From positions 6,113 through 70,112 of the forward strand of contig KN834751.1 of the NCBI GenBank assembly GCA_000827265.1: a stretch of DNA of 64,000 nucleotides. Direction: 5' to 3'. The notes beneath the pieces were generated by a model. The model was not told the origin of the DNA, did not search any database, and saw only the letters and a list, made by a program, of their open reading frames with translations. This document shows, in pieces, positions 32,631 to 46,862 of this stretch. Position 1 is the first letter of the stretch. Each line of letters begins with the position of its first letter. The position numbers and the translations under genes are program-made. The stretch is from Collybiopsis luxurians FD-317 M1. Taxonomy: Eukaryota > Basidiomycota > Agaricomycetes > Agaricales > Omphalotaceae.

Positions 32631-33293
32631 ATGACTCTGAGGCGGTTTTACAGTACCTTGAAGCCAGACATTCGTAATGTTCTACAAATTCGCGTCAAAG
32701 ATGCAATGAGAGTAAGTTTCTAAACTTTTTATTCTGCCACCAAGTCGCTCTTCTCAGAGCACTCATAGGCCAAAAATACTTTCGCTGCAACCACCCTCCG
32801 CGTTCGTATTCTCCCTTCGTCTTCTTCTCAGAACAAAAATCCGACCTTTTGTGCTAGTCTATCCTTGCAGAGATCAATGCCGCCGACAAGACCACCAGTA
32901 GCACCGTTTCTTCTTCCGCCATTGTAAACATCATTCGAAAGGCATCTGCACGAAGGGTAATGGCACAACTTTTCCATTTTCGCTGAATCTTAATCTTCTA
33001 TATCACAGCATGATGCGGCAGAGCAATATATACGAGCTAATCGATCCGACCTCGCGGATAAAGAACTACAGGAAGCGTCCTTGCTTGAGGAATTCCTCCC
33101 GCCCACATTGACCACCAGCGAAATTGATGCTACTATCAAAGACATTCTTTCTTCACCGGACCTCTCACTAGACGAAAATCCCCGCAAAGCGACCGGGAAA
33201 ATCTTTCAAGTCTTTTACACCAAAGTGGACCGCTCTCTTGTAGATACAAATCTTGTCAAATCTCGGGTGGACCTTGCTCTTAAGAGTAAATGA
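32631..33293 (+). CDS. AIM41: GatB/YqeY-domain mitochondrial protein (Aim41)
   Basis: Exons 32631-32711, about 32769-32805, 32871-32956 and 33009-33293 give about 162 residues. It opens with MTLRRFYSTLKPDIRN, a short basic, hydroxylated leader that fits mitochondrial import, then VKDAMRAKNTFAATTLR, INAADKTT, a helical middle (EQYIRANRSDLADKELQEAS) and a C-terminal half with LPPTLTTSEIDATIKDIL and ATGKIFQVFYTKVD. This is the YqeY fold related to the tail of GatB amidotransferase; its role in fungi is poorly defined. The exon 2 end is uncertain by a few bases. Confidence 0.85.
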
Positions 33294-33401
33294 CACACCG
33301 CAGATCTTGAATCTTTCTATTATAATGATTATCATACATTATTCCTCCATCGTAAGGTCCAACGAGCGTCTTTTTCTGTACCGGGTGATGCTATAGAGGG
33401 C

Positions 33402-35866
33402 TCATGTCTCCGCATCTTTCGCAGTCTCGGTGTGTACGGTATCAGTGTCGACAGAGGATTGGCTGCCACTAGACGCGGGGACCGGCGGTAGTGCGCTTCG
33501 CATCCTCATAAGATCGTCGATGCAGCGATAAACCGCGGTAGACACGCCTTCTAACACCTTTAGGCGCTCGTCAATGGCTTCTCTCGTTGTTTGCTCCATC
33601 ACAGCAAGTTGCTCATCGGTCATAGACGCCACTATAGGGGAGATAGGAACCCGAGAGCTTGATTCGCTATCGAATCGATTTCTTGCGATCCGCAAAGCGT
33701 CAAATGCATACCCGTTATCGCTGGGCCCAGGGGAAGACGACGACGTCAGTCCTACGGCCTGGAAATCAGATTCGAACAATGGAATGAGAGCAGGTGTGGC
33801 GAAGCGCTGTGAATTCTCTGATTGTAAAGGCCGGGATGGTTCGGATTCGAAAGAATTATCTGCAATGTTCATACGACGAGCAGCTGCTCGAGCCGCGGCC
33901 TTCCGAGGGTCAATTTCCGAATTCTGAGATTCTATACCGGTGGGAGCCTCGGTAGAACTCTCAGCAGTGCTCCCTGGATGAGCTTCGTTCACTGGAGCAG
34001 CTTCTTGAGGCCATGAATGCCAGACCTGCCCAGGACCATGGAAACCACGAAACTGGGGAGCAGGCTGAAGAGGTTCTGGCTGCTGTTGCTCGAATCGTTC
34101 AGGTTGCTGCTGCTGCTGCTGCTGCTGGCCATCTGCAGGAGGCACTGGGTAGTGAATGTTGTACTGGATCACTACTCCTCCACCCTGCGGAGCAGCATTG
34201 TGAAAGTTCGGGGCCTGCCCGGCATTCACGGGTCTCACAGGCTGTCCCTGGACTCCAAAAAACCTTCCCATTAGGCCGAGTGCGTTATTGGCAGGGATAT
34301 TGAAATTTTGGGCGTCAGGCATGTTTTGAGCCTGCCCAAGGCCTGCTTGCGGGGGAGCAGGAGCGCCCGCATTGTTGCGATCAGGGCCTGCTGGACGTTG
34401 GATAGGATCATTGTCTAGCACGGTTCGGCGACTGGTAGTAATAGAATTAGAGAATTTAAATGTTCAGGTTAGAAAAATGAATATTTTACCATGTGGGGCA
34501 ACTCTGCTGCCGTTCCAACCATGAGCGAAGACAGTAAAAATGGAAGACGTGGCCACAAGGCAACTTCTTGGGTGTCATATTTGGTCCCTCCGGGGCAGGT
34601 GTACCCGGTCTTGAAAGTGACATTTCCTCGCGACAGATAATGCAGGTGTGGTCAGACATGACCGCCATTTCTTCTTCCGTGGCATTTGGATACCTCTGGT
34701 CCATGTTCCGGGTAGCGGTCTGGTATCTGTGAAGTGCCCGCAGCCGGGTAATGAATGACCGAGCAGTGATATACACGTCTCGGACAATGTTGAGAGGCAA
34801 TCCATAAAATGTGATGATAATGGTGAAAAACACAAGATATGTAGTGAGTTTCAAAAAATCTATTCCACATTGGTTAGTCACAGTGAAAAGTCTGAAAGAA
34901 AATCGTACCTGTAGCGAGCTCGATATAAAAAACCCACATACTCTTGTTTTCCCAAGGAGGAGCAGTTTCGCCTCCTCGTTGGCCCGCCCGGCGGAAATCA
35001 TAAGCCGATAGCAGATATTTTGAAATGGTGTTTGTCACGGTGGCCATTAGAATACCGTACTACGGATGCATGTCAGTGGCATGGTTCCAATAAGCGCTCA
35101 AGACATTTTACTTCGCTTGCAAAAAGAACCATTCCGCCAACCCCATGGGCAAGTGTATTTTCCACGGCAATGAGGAACATGAGGAGATCAGTGCACCAAA
35201 GAATGGTGAACAGGGCCGACATTCTAACGTGAAATAGCAACGGAGGTCCCGGGTATGGTCTTTGGTCCATCTGAACACGATGTGGACGTTAAAGGGGATA
35301 ACGGACCGAGTGGAGATTACTTACCCACTCAACCCGATCATTTGCAAGCCAGTGGAAAGATTTGACAAAGAGAAGGAAACCAAACATGATGGCGAATGGA
35401 ATGTCAAACTCATCCCGGAATATAGTAAAAGCAAGTAAAGATTCTGTGATGAAGAACCATAGGCGCTCGTAGAGTCTCTGGTGCTTGAATAAGCAAAAAG
35501 TATCATTCTCAACTCAAACCTTGTCATACCTCAACTTCGTTTGGTCGAAGTGAACCAAAGAATATGCGCTGAACGATATGACCACTGATCAAGGCAAGTA
35601 GAAATGAAAAGTTGGCGAGTATCTGGGTGCACATAAGAAGGAAAGTGTCGCGAAATCGATTGAGAAATGCTTACAAGAAGGCTACGACTGCTCTTGGAGA
35701 GGTAGATGGATACAGAGTAAAAGTTGCTGTAAGATCTGAGAGCATTGGCGACGGTAGCAATGAGAGCGACAGTAGACAATAAGGAGTAAACGAGAATTCT
35801 GTGGGAAGTGACAGAAGCTAGAACTGCTTGAGAGGAACGGCGGATGAGTTGGTCCATAGAAGGCAT
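33402..35866 (-). CDS. HRD1: ER-associated degradation E3 ubiquitin ligase Hrd1
   Basis: Seven exons (35866-35675, 35622-35530, 35483-35325, 35270-35112, 35059-34909, 34859-34490, 34431-33402) give 717 residues. The first 300 residues hold about six membrane helices (for example ILVYSLLSTVALIATVANAL and TTYLVFFTIIITFYG). A RING-H2 follows: CIICREEM, then KLPCGHVFHFYCLRSWL and SCPTCR, the last Cys made across an intron. The C-terminal half is Pro/Gln/Ala-rich with a polyglutamine run (about 34,090-34,125). Hrd1 ubiquitinates misfolded proteins at the ER membrane and forms the retrotranslocation channel with Hrd3 and Der1. It is divergent from the amidohydrolase gene with 147 bp between starts. 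Confidence 0.95.
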
Positions 35867-36013
35867 GGTACACGTTGTTAAGCGCCTAAACGCTGATGGA
35901 TTCCATTAATTAGACGCCCAGCTAAAATCTAACTATGTCTCAAGCGCCCACTGCTCAGTCCATAAAGGCTCACCCACTCTCAATTCCAGCTCCTTCCTTC
36001 CCTCTTTTTTTAA

Positions 36014-38668
36014 ATGGCTGCTGTTGCCAGGAGACCTAGCGCTGAATCAATGTCCTCTTCTGGTTTTTCCTTCAGTCGCTCGGTTTTTGTGGCAATCGCA
36101 AGTATCGCCATAGTTTCCTTCTTCCAATGGCCTTTTCTCAGTACCTTCATCTCTCCTTCTTGGATTGACGCTTATGCCCTCTGTTCACCGGGCGGTGCTC
36201 AACAGATATACACCGTTGACGGCGTCAATTCTCGCGTTCAATGCATCGCAATACGTAGCGGTCTCATCACTCATATCGGAACTCTCGGTGCGTCTGCAAT
36301 TTTTTTACAATGCATTCGCGGACTATTTTATTCAGTATTCTATAGAACATGTTCAGCGCCAATGGAAAGATGCCACTGCAACCAATCTACTCAACAAGTT
36401 CCGGGGCCCTTTACCAGTACGCTATATCAAAGCCGGCTCTATCGTAGTTCCCGGTCTCAGTGGTCAGTGTGTATGGCCACTCCAGTAAGATTTGGATGCT
36501 CAAACACAAGTAGATTCGCATGCCCACATTCTTGAATACGGTGCTACTCTTCAGCTCCCGTTGGAGGGAACAAAAACGGTCAATGGTCTGTCCGTCTCTT
36601 TTCTTGAATCTTTGAAAGCCTTTGTAAACTGTTTCCTCAAAAACAGAGACTGTGGCGCGAGTGAGAAACTACATTCTTTCCAACGCTGACATACAATCCG
36701 ATAAGTCTAAATTTGTTCTCGGAGGAGGTTGGGATCATACAGCCTGGCCCAGTGCAGCCTGGCCTACTGCTGTTCGTTTACGTTTCCCATCCACCCACTT
36801 GGCCACACTTCTAATAATCAGTATTTCGCAGGCTGATCTTGATTCAGATCCTATCATTCGTGGTCGTCCCGTAGTCTTACAGAGCAAGGATTGTCATGCA
36901 CTCTGGGTATCTCAGCGAGCGCTAGAATCCAGCCTTCCTTTTCCCGAAGAAATTGAAGGAGGTGTCATCATGCGGGATGCATCAGGGAACCCTACGGGTA
37001 GGCATCTACATATTAATTCTCATCATATATTCAGCAGTATTCCTGTCATTGAATCCAGGTATGCTTCTGGATAATGCTCAGGAGTTGGTCAAGCAGCCCA
37101 AGCTTCTTGAAAATGATCTTTTGAAGAGGTTTAATGATGCCATGCATCAAGCAGTCAAGTATGGTATCACTTCAATCCATGATGCCGGATTGGATCCTGC
37201 TTCACTGAATTTTTTCAAAAAGTAATTGTGAGCATACCTGCACTCTTTAACTCTGCTGAATTCTGTCCCAATTAGAGAAGCTGCAAGAAGGACTCTTCCG
37301 GTAACTACCTCAATAGCTTCTCAAGAGGAAAATTTCATTCGGGAATTCCCATAGATTCGCATCTATGGAATGTCGTATTTTGATGAGAATAATGAATATT
37401 GGGGCAACATCACGAAGCCTCTTATCGCCAGCGGAGATGGAAGGCTAACCGCAAGGAGTGTCAAAATTTTTGCGGACGGTACGCGCGATTTTTTCGCCAA
37501 TTGGCCACGTCACTCAATGTTTCTTTGTAGGTGCACTTCGGACAGGCGGTGCTGCCGCAAGTTTCTTTTGTTCTCATCGCCTTTCTAATCTGATTTCTTT
37601 TATCATTTTTTACAGCTATACGAGCCTTATGCGGATAATCCCCTTACCAATGGCCTCATGCGATTGGAAACGGAAGTTCTTTTCAAATACATCCCGCTGT
37701 TCTTGAGAGACGGGTGGCAGGTGGTATGTGAAAAAATCTGATTCAGTGGCTCCGAATTTATAGCTTTTCAGAACGTTCATGCGATCGGTGACCGAGCAAA
37801 TGGTTTGGTAATGGATGCCTTCGAAGCGTCACTCGATGGAGTCAACGTAACCGCTCTGCGGCCACGATTGGAACACGCTCAAATAATGACCAAGTCGGAT
37901 ATGCTCAGACTCGGGAAACTTGGTGGCAAGTACTCACTACTGCCTCCGGGATTAAAGCGGTGTCTGATTCTATAATCGTCTGACAATAGTTATTGCAAGC
38001 ATTCAGCCTACTCATGCGTGAGCTTCAAGCTGTTAAATTAAATTGAGAACTCAGTGCGGCGCTCACCCACAACATTATAGTATCAGTGATATGTTATTTG
38101 CAGAAGATCGCTTGGTTCGTCATAATGAGCACTTTCATTCCACTCGTCTGACCAGGTGCCTGCTCAGGGGCCAGAACGAGTCAAAAACATTTACGCATTC
38201 CGGACCTTAATCCAAAGTGGTGCAAGAATCACATTGGGCTCGGATGCGCCGGTAGAGAGCCTGAACCCTCTAGCTGGATTCTACGCCGCTATCACTCGTC
38301 TCACGCCCGACGGAGACTCGCCTCACGGTCCAGATGGCTGGTATGTATCGCGACTTTCTGCCCAACATATCGCTGACCGCACACTCGAACAGGTTCCCAG
38401 AACAACGTCTGACACGAGAGGAAGCTTTGAGAGGTATTACCGTCGTACTAACTTTATTGAGTCTTGTCTGATAAATGTTGCAGGAATGACCGTTGATCCT
38501 GCTTATGCTTCATTCACCGAGTCGATCTTAGGCTCCCTGGAAGTCGGTAAACGAGCCGACTATGTCGTATTCGATCAAGACATTATGACTGTACCGGCGA
38601 ATGAGATTCTTTCCACCAAAGTGTTGGCGACGTCGGTTGACGGCGCCCTCGTTTATGGAACCATTTAG
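36014..38668 (+). CDS. Membrane-anchored amidohydrolase (YtcJ-like)
   Basis: A gene with about a dozen short introns. Exon 1 (36014-36287) encodes a single hydrophobic segment (SVFVAIASIAIVSFFQWPF) that would anchor or target the protein, then YTVDGVNSRVQCIAI. Downstream: GSIVVPGLSDSHAH (metal-binding H-x-H), VLGGGWDHTAW, GRPVVLQSKDCHALWVS, MRDASGNPTG, ITSIHDAGL, VKIFADGALRTGGAAL, VHAIGDRAN, RLEHAQIM, IQPTHA, and the final metal Asp in TLGSDAPVESLNPLAGFYAA. The last exons encode GKRADYVVFDQD. This is the amidohydrolase-3 family, which hydrolyses amide or ester-like bonds in small compounds; the substrate is unknown. I did not resolve every exon edge. Confidence 0.88.
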
Positions 38669-39009
38669 CCTCTCTGCAGAAGGCTTCAACATGCCTCTCT
38701 ACACTGATGAAAATTTGTGTTATTTTTACGGCCGGGCCTCATTTTATTTAACTTCTGTCATGTTTTCCTTCTCGATTTTTCCCCAAGACTCCAGGAGAGG
38801 TCCATCCAGCTTCATTTTCATTCAGTATCGCTTGCATACGCGCCCAGTGGTCGTTTTAGGGGCGTTGCGTTGCGTCAGTGGATAGCGATTGCCCGTTCAG
38901 CTCTCTCTGGATACCTTTATGTCTTCTGCGTATTTTTCTACCTTCTCTCGTGGTTTGTCGCTCTGCTCCTCCTGCTTTTGTAGCTTTTTTACAACCGTCT
39001 TTACCCTTT

Positions 39010-39400
39010 CATGATGGTGGTTCAAGGGGATCTTCGCTTTTGGAATAGATCATTAGCCGATGGATCCCGTTCTACTCTCATCTGTTATCCTCTTTCTACT
39101 ATCATGGTGGTGGTTCAAGGGGATGTCTGCTTTTGTAATATCATTAGCTAATCCCGTTCTACCCTCGCCTTTTAACCTTGATTTCCTCCTTCATTACTTA
39201 CTGTTCAATACTTCTGCTCTTTTTCTACTTGTTCAACGCAAGTCCCTATTATTCTCTTTCTGCTGTCATGGTGGTGGTTCAAGGGGACAATCGCTTTTGC
39301 AGATCATTAGCTAATCCCGTTCTACCCTCGCCTTTTATCCTTGCTTTGCGCTCCTTCGTTACTTACTGTTCTGTACTTCTGCTCATTTTCTACTTGTACA
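39010..39400 (+). repeat. Irregular tandem repeat downstream of the amidohydrolase gene
   Basis: The words CATGGTGGTGGTTCAAGGGGA, a GCTTTTG, ATCATTAGCTAATCCCGTTCTACCCTCGCC and TTACTTACTGTTC recur. Unit starts lie at 39010 (diverged), 39103 and 39267, so the last full unit is about 164 bp. It is unconnected to any coding frame and lies between two convergent genes. Confidence 0.75.
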
Positions 39401-39484
39401 ATTCAAGTTCATTTCCCAGAAAGTGCGTAATTCGGCTATCGATGAGATGCATACGGTAATTCCGAAGTGTACCTTCCTCAGCCA

Positions 39485-42400
39485 TTAATTATGCTCCTCC
39501 ATATTGTCTACATCATCTTCCGACTCGATATGCACTGAACAGCTACGTTCGAACAAAAATGAGATGGTACCTCCAGGTACTGTCTGGGCGGTGCGATCTC
39601 CCATCTCCGCAAGGTTGTCGAGGGCACTCAAAATCTGGTCAGTCGTCTTTGTTCCTGGGGTGGCCATTGAGTCCGTTTTGGGTTTCACATAAAGCATTTG
39701 CTGTAGAAGGATGTCTTTGACCTCTTTTTGAGCGTCTTTTTTCAGGCAGTTGGTGTGCTTCCATTCTCCTAGTGCCGCAAGGCTAGCCTTCTTGTTCTCA
39801 AGATACCTTCGAGTCTACAAATGGAAGGTCGTAAGGGCAGTGAAGTGGTCAGCAGATGATGATGAGCTACCTCCTTGTCAACTTCTCGGTTGGGTTCTAC
39901 TTGCGAGGCTGTGACAAAACCCTTGGGAGTATCCCATTCACTGTCAGGGTCACTATCGGTACCCTCATCACTGTACTCAGGTGTATCTTCTAACGCGTCG
40001 CTCTTGTCGCAAATGCATTCCAGAAGATCATGCGTGTTACTTAAGGTATAGGGATGGATCCGGAATATGTCTCGTAGCTAATCGTTAATCTCAGTTCAAG
40101 GAAGCGGCGAGATGCGAAGAGGGTACGTGCATCTTTATGAGTAAAGAAGTCTCCTTTTGATTTTGATTTACTGTCGTCCTGGAGCGAAATCTGAGAAATC
40201 GTCAACGAAGTAAGAAGATTTTGCTGACCGAACCCATTAAAGCTACCAAAGTTCGTTAAACCCGAGGCGCATAAAATCCATTACTATCGACTCACCGTTG
40301 CTTAAACCGAGTTTGATAATCTGTCGCTGGAAGATTTTCTCTGCAAATAGCAAGTTCATAAGAGCCTTGAAAATATGGCGAAAGTGCTAACCATCTATAG
40401 TCCCTGCAGTCAAAAAGCGGTATATGAACACCGGCCGCTTTTGCCCGTCGCTTTGGGAGGTAAACGTTAAGGGCGAGAATAAGAATTGCGACTGTTACTT
40501 ACCGGTGGCAACGAGCCATGGCTTGCAGGTCGTGACTAAAGATGCCAAGGATAAGTTTAACCTCGAAATTTGAACGAATGAAAATTGAAACTACCTTGGA
40601 TTCCAATCAGAGTCGACAAGACATAACCGAGAGCCCCCTGCATATACAAAGTCATCTGTTAGTTTCTCTGTCTAACCTCTTCAACAAAAGATTGTACCAA
40701 TCAGATTGATACCGACACCGCCTGCTTTCGAACTGAGAAGAAATATAACTGTGATGACATGTAAGGCTCCAACGTCAGGAAGAAGTTAGATAAGCTTACA
40801 GCTCGTCTTCTGATTCGTCTTGTTGAATGTATTTACATATTCCTGTCTTTTGGCGGCCGGTGTTTGCCTGATACATGGCTCAAACACAAACGTCAGGGTG
40901 CAGGACAACGGGACACACCCATCCAAACGGAAATAACTATAATTCATTTTCTTGCAATAGCTTTCTAATATGTTCAGTGTCGATGTGTAATGAGAAACAA
41001 GAACACATTTTTCTTCGGTTTCCTGTAAGCCAATATTCGTCAAGATGGTGCAGGACAACAATCGGCCGCATTACCTGCTTTATCGCGGCCAGCAATTTTG
41101 ACAGTGCGATCATTTTCCCTGTCTCCGTTCGAAATCGCAGAGACATTGAATCAAAGCGCCACTTACCACTCAGAGTCAAATCTTCAATCTGGCTATTCGA
41201 AGGGAGAAGTTTCAGAGCCTCTTGAACATTGGCGCGCCTCTGTCCGCAGTCGCCGTTCTGAACTCGATCTTTGTCTACTGCCGCCTTCAATAGAATAGGA
41301 CTGCTACTAATTTTCGTAAGGGTGCTAATCATTGCCAGAGATTCGGCGGTCGAGCTAGTTTCCACGAGATCATCAACTTGGTTGGGGTCAAGAACCTTGG
41401 CAAAGATGGATAGTTGCAATGCAGTAGGAGTGACGAAAACCACATATTCGTCTATTCCATGATTATTCCCAATGATTTTTCCGGTGGAAAGGTACGGAGA
41501 CTCACGTTTTGGAGGCAAATAATTCCCCAGTATGGTAGCTTCACGACGTAAAACAAAACTTTTCGCTATGTTCGAGAGCTTGAAAATGCATGACATAAGA
41601 AAATTTTCAAATCATGGAGAATTGTCGACAAACCTGTATTGAACGTTTCTGTCCGAGCTCCAAGTCTTTCGCTGTGCATCCAGGAGCGCGACTTTTCAGA
41701 ATAGGAACTTCATAGAGTCGACGGAAGGCTGAGTATTCGTCTAGATGGCAGTTGAAACAAGTTCTCCAATGGATGAGAAAAAAACTCTGACCCAGCAATC
41801 CCGGATTACAAAAGTCAGCCTGAATCGTGATGAGTGGAACTCCAATGAGCTCGTAATAATCAAAGACTTGACTTACCATGGCATGGAATTCACCCAAATC
41901 GTTCTGGATCGGGGTTCCAGAAAGAATGACTCGTCGAAGAGTACTGAGCTGCTTAAAGATTGTTGATGTTTTTCCCTTGGCGGATTTGAGCCTGTGGCCT
42001 GCAAAGAAAAATTATAAATTCGAAGCGCTGGTGCCGCAGCTTGCTGACCTTCGTCGCAGACGACGAGACCAATTCTAGGGCAAGGAGAGTAGGTAAGAAT
42101 GCAGAGGAGCGGTCGAAGAAAAGCTAACCCGCAAGTCGCGATTTCTTTCCTGGAAAGGAATTATTAGGGACTTGCGAAGAACTTGAGGAACTCTGCGGGA
42201 CACGTACATGACAGTCCGCAACCTCTCATAACCTACTATCAAAACTTGCTGTCTCGGCCTGTGAAAGCGTTAGTTTCAATTTTGAATGAAAAATGTTGCA
42301 CATACGAGTTCGCAAATGTTTTTGCGGCATCGGCATTCTTGTCACACACACTTACTCCTATTCGATCACGACCCAGCCATTTATGGAATTCTGCTTTCCA

Positions 42401-44315
42401 GTTCTGACCCATCTGTCTGAGTAGTGCAAAGGAAAATGGCAGCTTTATGAAAACTTACGTTGATCAAGGAAACAGGACAGACGATGAGTACCTTACTTGC
42501 TATGGGCCCTGCGCCTGCGTATGGGTTCTGTCCTAAGATGAACTGAATACACAGATGAGCGTCGAATGACCAACACACGTACGAAGGAGAGTCCAGATGA
42601 GGCCGATAGTCTATCAAGCTCGTCGGTCGTCATTTTGCTGTCTGGGTCATGATACTCACTTGCAACGTTTTTCCGAGTCCCCTGGATACATGTGAGCACA
42701 TACTGACGCATGAAGATAGATTCTGGCACTTACATTTCATCCGCAAGAATACAACCTTGGCCTTCATGCTTTCTGAGGCCCATAACAGATTCGTACATGA
42801 ACTTGATGCCTGGTAAAGAAACAGCGTGAGTTGGATCAGCGGGTAAATCGCACAATGACTATAGAGGACCTTCGTGTTGATGGGGCCTCATTCGTTTCGC
42901 AAGTATGGGGTCTAAAACTACCGGCACGACACGTCGATCTCTACAATACTAGATATTCAGAAGGAGATATGAACGAAGCTGGTAATAACCCAACTTTTTG
43001 TTAAAACGTTCTATATGTTCTGCGGTAGGAGCTTTCATAACCACTGCACCCTCCGCATCAGGGTCGTGCCTAAGGTGAGTTCGTCAGCGGGGGAAAGTCG
43101 AGTGAGCATGATTGGTACTCACAAGGGACCGACAGGCTTCTTTGCTCGGATAGGTGCATAGAAAGACGCAGGGGGGATATATTGGTTCGTAGCAGAAATG
43201 ATGGCAGGCGTGTCAGCGGCTAGCGAAGGAGCTTCCGGCTCATCAAGACCCGAGGGTATATCCGAAGGGGACACTTCGTTCAGGAGTACAAGCTCTCTTC
43301 CGCCCACGAAGCAGCAATCTCCGGGTCGGTGTTGGTTACCCTTGCAAGAGCATGTACCGATTCTACAGATAATGCATTGGCTAGATCGAGCATAGTCAAA
43401 GTCGGCGCTTACACTTTGCCTTGTTCCGAAACCATAGTGATCTTTTGATCTACGCATGAGAGGAACGCATCTCCTTCCCAAGTGCCTTGTTTCTTCTTGG
43501 AAGAGGATATCTTGCGCCTAAACGAGAATTAATATGAAGAATGAGAGGCACAGTTCACTACAGACCAATTGACGGTCCAAAAGGATGAGTGTATCGAGGT
43601 ATTAGCTTTGGCCAAGCCAATCTTTTCATCAAAGTCTGTGTGACTGGCGGGTACCTGTGGAAGAGAAGGGGGTGCAAAAGGACCGGGGGATAACAGTGGC
43701 TTTTCTGCTCTGGGTATAGTTGGTATAGTTGAGTCGGGCTTCTGGAATGTTAAAGGTCTAAAGGATCTGATCGCCGTTGTCCTTTCGACGGATCTAACTG
43801 GCTGAGCTACGACAGCAACGTTTGAGCCAAAACATATACCGGAAGTGTATTCCGACTTGGACATCCGCCGGTCAAGCTGGAGATCTTTGCCGCCGACATT
43901 GAACAGTTTTCCATCGAACAAGGGATGATCGACTTTTCCTGAGACAATCCTGGATTGTAGATGTAGTGAGCTGTAAAATAAAGCATTCATTCAAAAACTC
44001 ACGGTTTTCCATCTGTAGAATCGTATAGGGTGGCTTTGGAGCCGTTCACTGCCAGCACGCCATCTCCCTCCCAAGTTTTGTGCTTTTTCGCCTGGGGATT
44101 CCGCCTAGTAGAATATAAAAATCGTGATGATAAAGACGGTCAGCCTGTGCCTACCATTGTACCATCCAGTAATGTTCACTTTCGTTCGAGACTGGCTGAT
44201 TTTCATTCGAGGTGCGAGATCGTTTCGGAGTATTTGGGCCAGAATGTAGAGCGATTTCATTGCTAGCATCCGATTTACGCTTTCCAGTAGCAGAAGGAGG
44301 GTGGAAAGAAGGCAT
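39485..44315 (-). CDS. RDH54: Rad54-family DNA translocase Rdh54/RAD54B
   Basis: A long gene with about 20 exons, starting at ATG 44315 (MPSFHPPSATGKRKSD). The N-terminus has two related motifs, KTWEGDGVLAVNG and GTWEGDAFLMRR, as in Rdh54. The SNF2 core follows: KHEGQGCILADEM joined to GLGKTLQ (Walker A, about 42,700), VLIVCPVSLI, the Walker B box DEGHRLKSA (split by an intron near 42,050), ILSGTPIQNDLGEF, then in the second lobe LVSHYTSTLNILESYC, FRLDG, LLSSKAGGVGINLIG, DSDWNPSHDLQAMARCHR and DGQKRPVFIYRFLTAGTIDEKI. An acidic C-terminal region ends in NMEEHN. Rdh54 moves along DNA and strips Rad51 in recombination. I did not resolve every exon edge. Confidence 0.9.
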
Positions 44316-44455
44316 TGCGCGAACCTGTGGCTCGAAGTGGTAGAGAAAGATAAAACTCAGAGCTGATCACGCGACACGCGTTGCCACGCGTTCATGACGC
44401 GAGCTATCTACACATTTTTACTAAAGACAAGACAAGATATTATGGTATACATTCA

Positions 44456-46123
<1,668 letters not shown>

Positions 46124-46202
46124 ACAAGACGCGACAAGAAAATTTTTCCACGATCAATGTACAAAGTATAAATTGTATAGTATACATAATATATAAAATA
46201 TC

Positions 46203-46822
46203 TCAAAGTCCAAATGTTGCTTTCTGTAATGTACTAGTTAATGGCTAAATCGTGGAATTTCCTTGATACTCACCAGCTGCATGATATTTGCTCTGTCGTG
46301 AGGAGGAAGCGTGGCTAATTGCTCCGGGGTCATCGACAAAACTTGCATAACCATGGCCTGAGTATCGCTTGAGAGAGTATTTAATAAAAGACTATGCAAT
46401 GCACATTACCTTTTGATCGTCAGGAATAGCAGCTAGAATAGCGGGATTTATGGTAGGAGCAGCGGGGGGAGGCGGAGGGGGCGGAGGCTGCTGGGCGTAA
46501 GGGTAAGACTGCGGAGCAGACTGAGCGGCTGGGGGAGGAGGTGGATAGGATTGGGCTTGAGGAGGAGGATGAGCGGAGGGTGCTGGCTGGGAGATAGCAA
46601 AGTCTGCAAGTGTTCTCTAAAGGGTGGAAATGAGATTTCGGTGGGTTGACTGAGACGGTTGATATGTCTGACCTGGAAAACTTGATAATTGACTGCATTC
46701 ATAGAAACCATTAGAGAAATCAGTGCATAAGCAATCTGTGGTTGACTGTTCAGTATTTGTTTAGCAGCTGCTGGCGTAGTCTTTTTTAACTGCAGCATTA
46801 GCTCTATCAATTGCTCAGACAT
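46203..46822 (-). CDS. CstF64/Rna15 hinge-domain protein lacking the RRM
   Basis: Exons 46822-46673, 46616-46410, 46357-46274 and 46223-46203 give 153 residues. MSEQLIELMLQLKKTTPAAAKQILNSQPQIAYALISLMVS resembles the hinge of CstF64/Rna15 that binds CstF77 or symplekin. A Pro/Gln/Ala linker follows (PPPPPAAQSAPQSY), then VLSMTPEQLATLPPHDRANIMQL and KATFGL, the three-helix C-terminal domain that binds Pcf11. The usual N-terminal RNA-recognition motif is absent, and the next gene upstream starts only 40 bp away on the other strand, so no RRM exon fits there. Likely a 3'-end processing scaffold; whether it replaces or supplements a full CstF64 is unknown. Confidence 0.78.
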
Positions 46823-46862
46823 TACAGTGGTTGCCAACTAAACTTCAACTTCTCACGCTCAA

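Noticed and set aside
34013..34303. Alanine/leucine-rich open frames on the plus strand opposite HRD1
   Set aside because: They mirror the polyglutamine and Pro-rich tail of HRD1.
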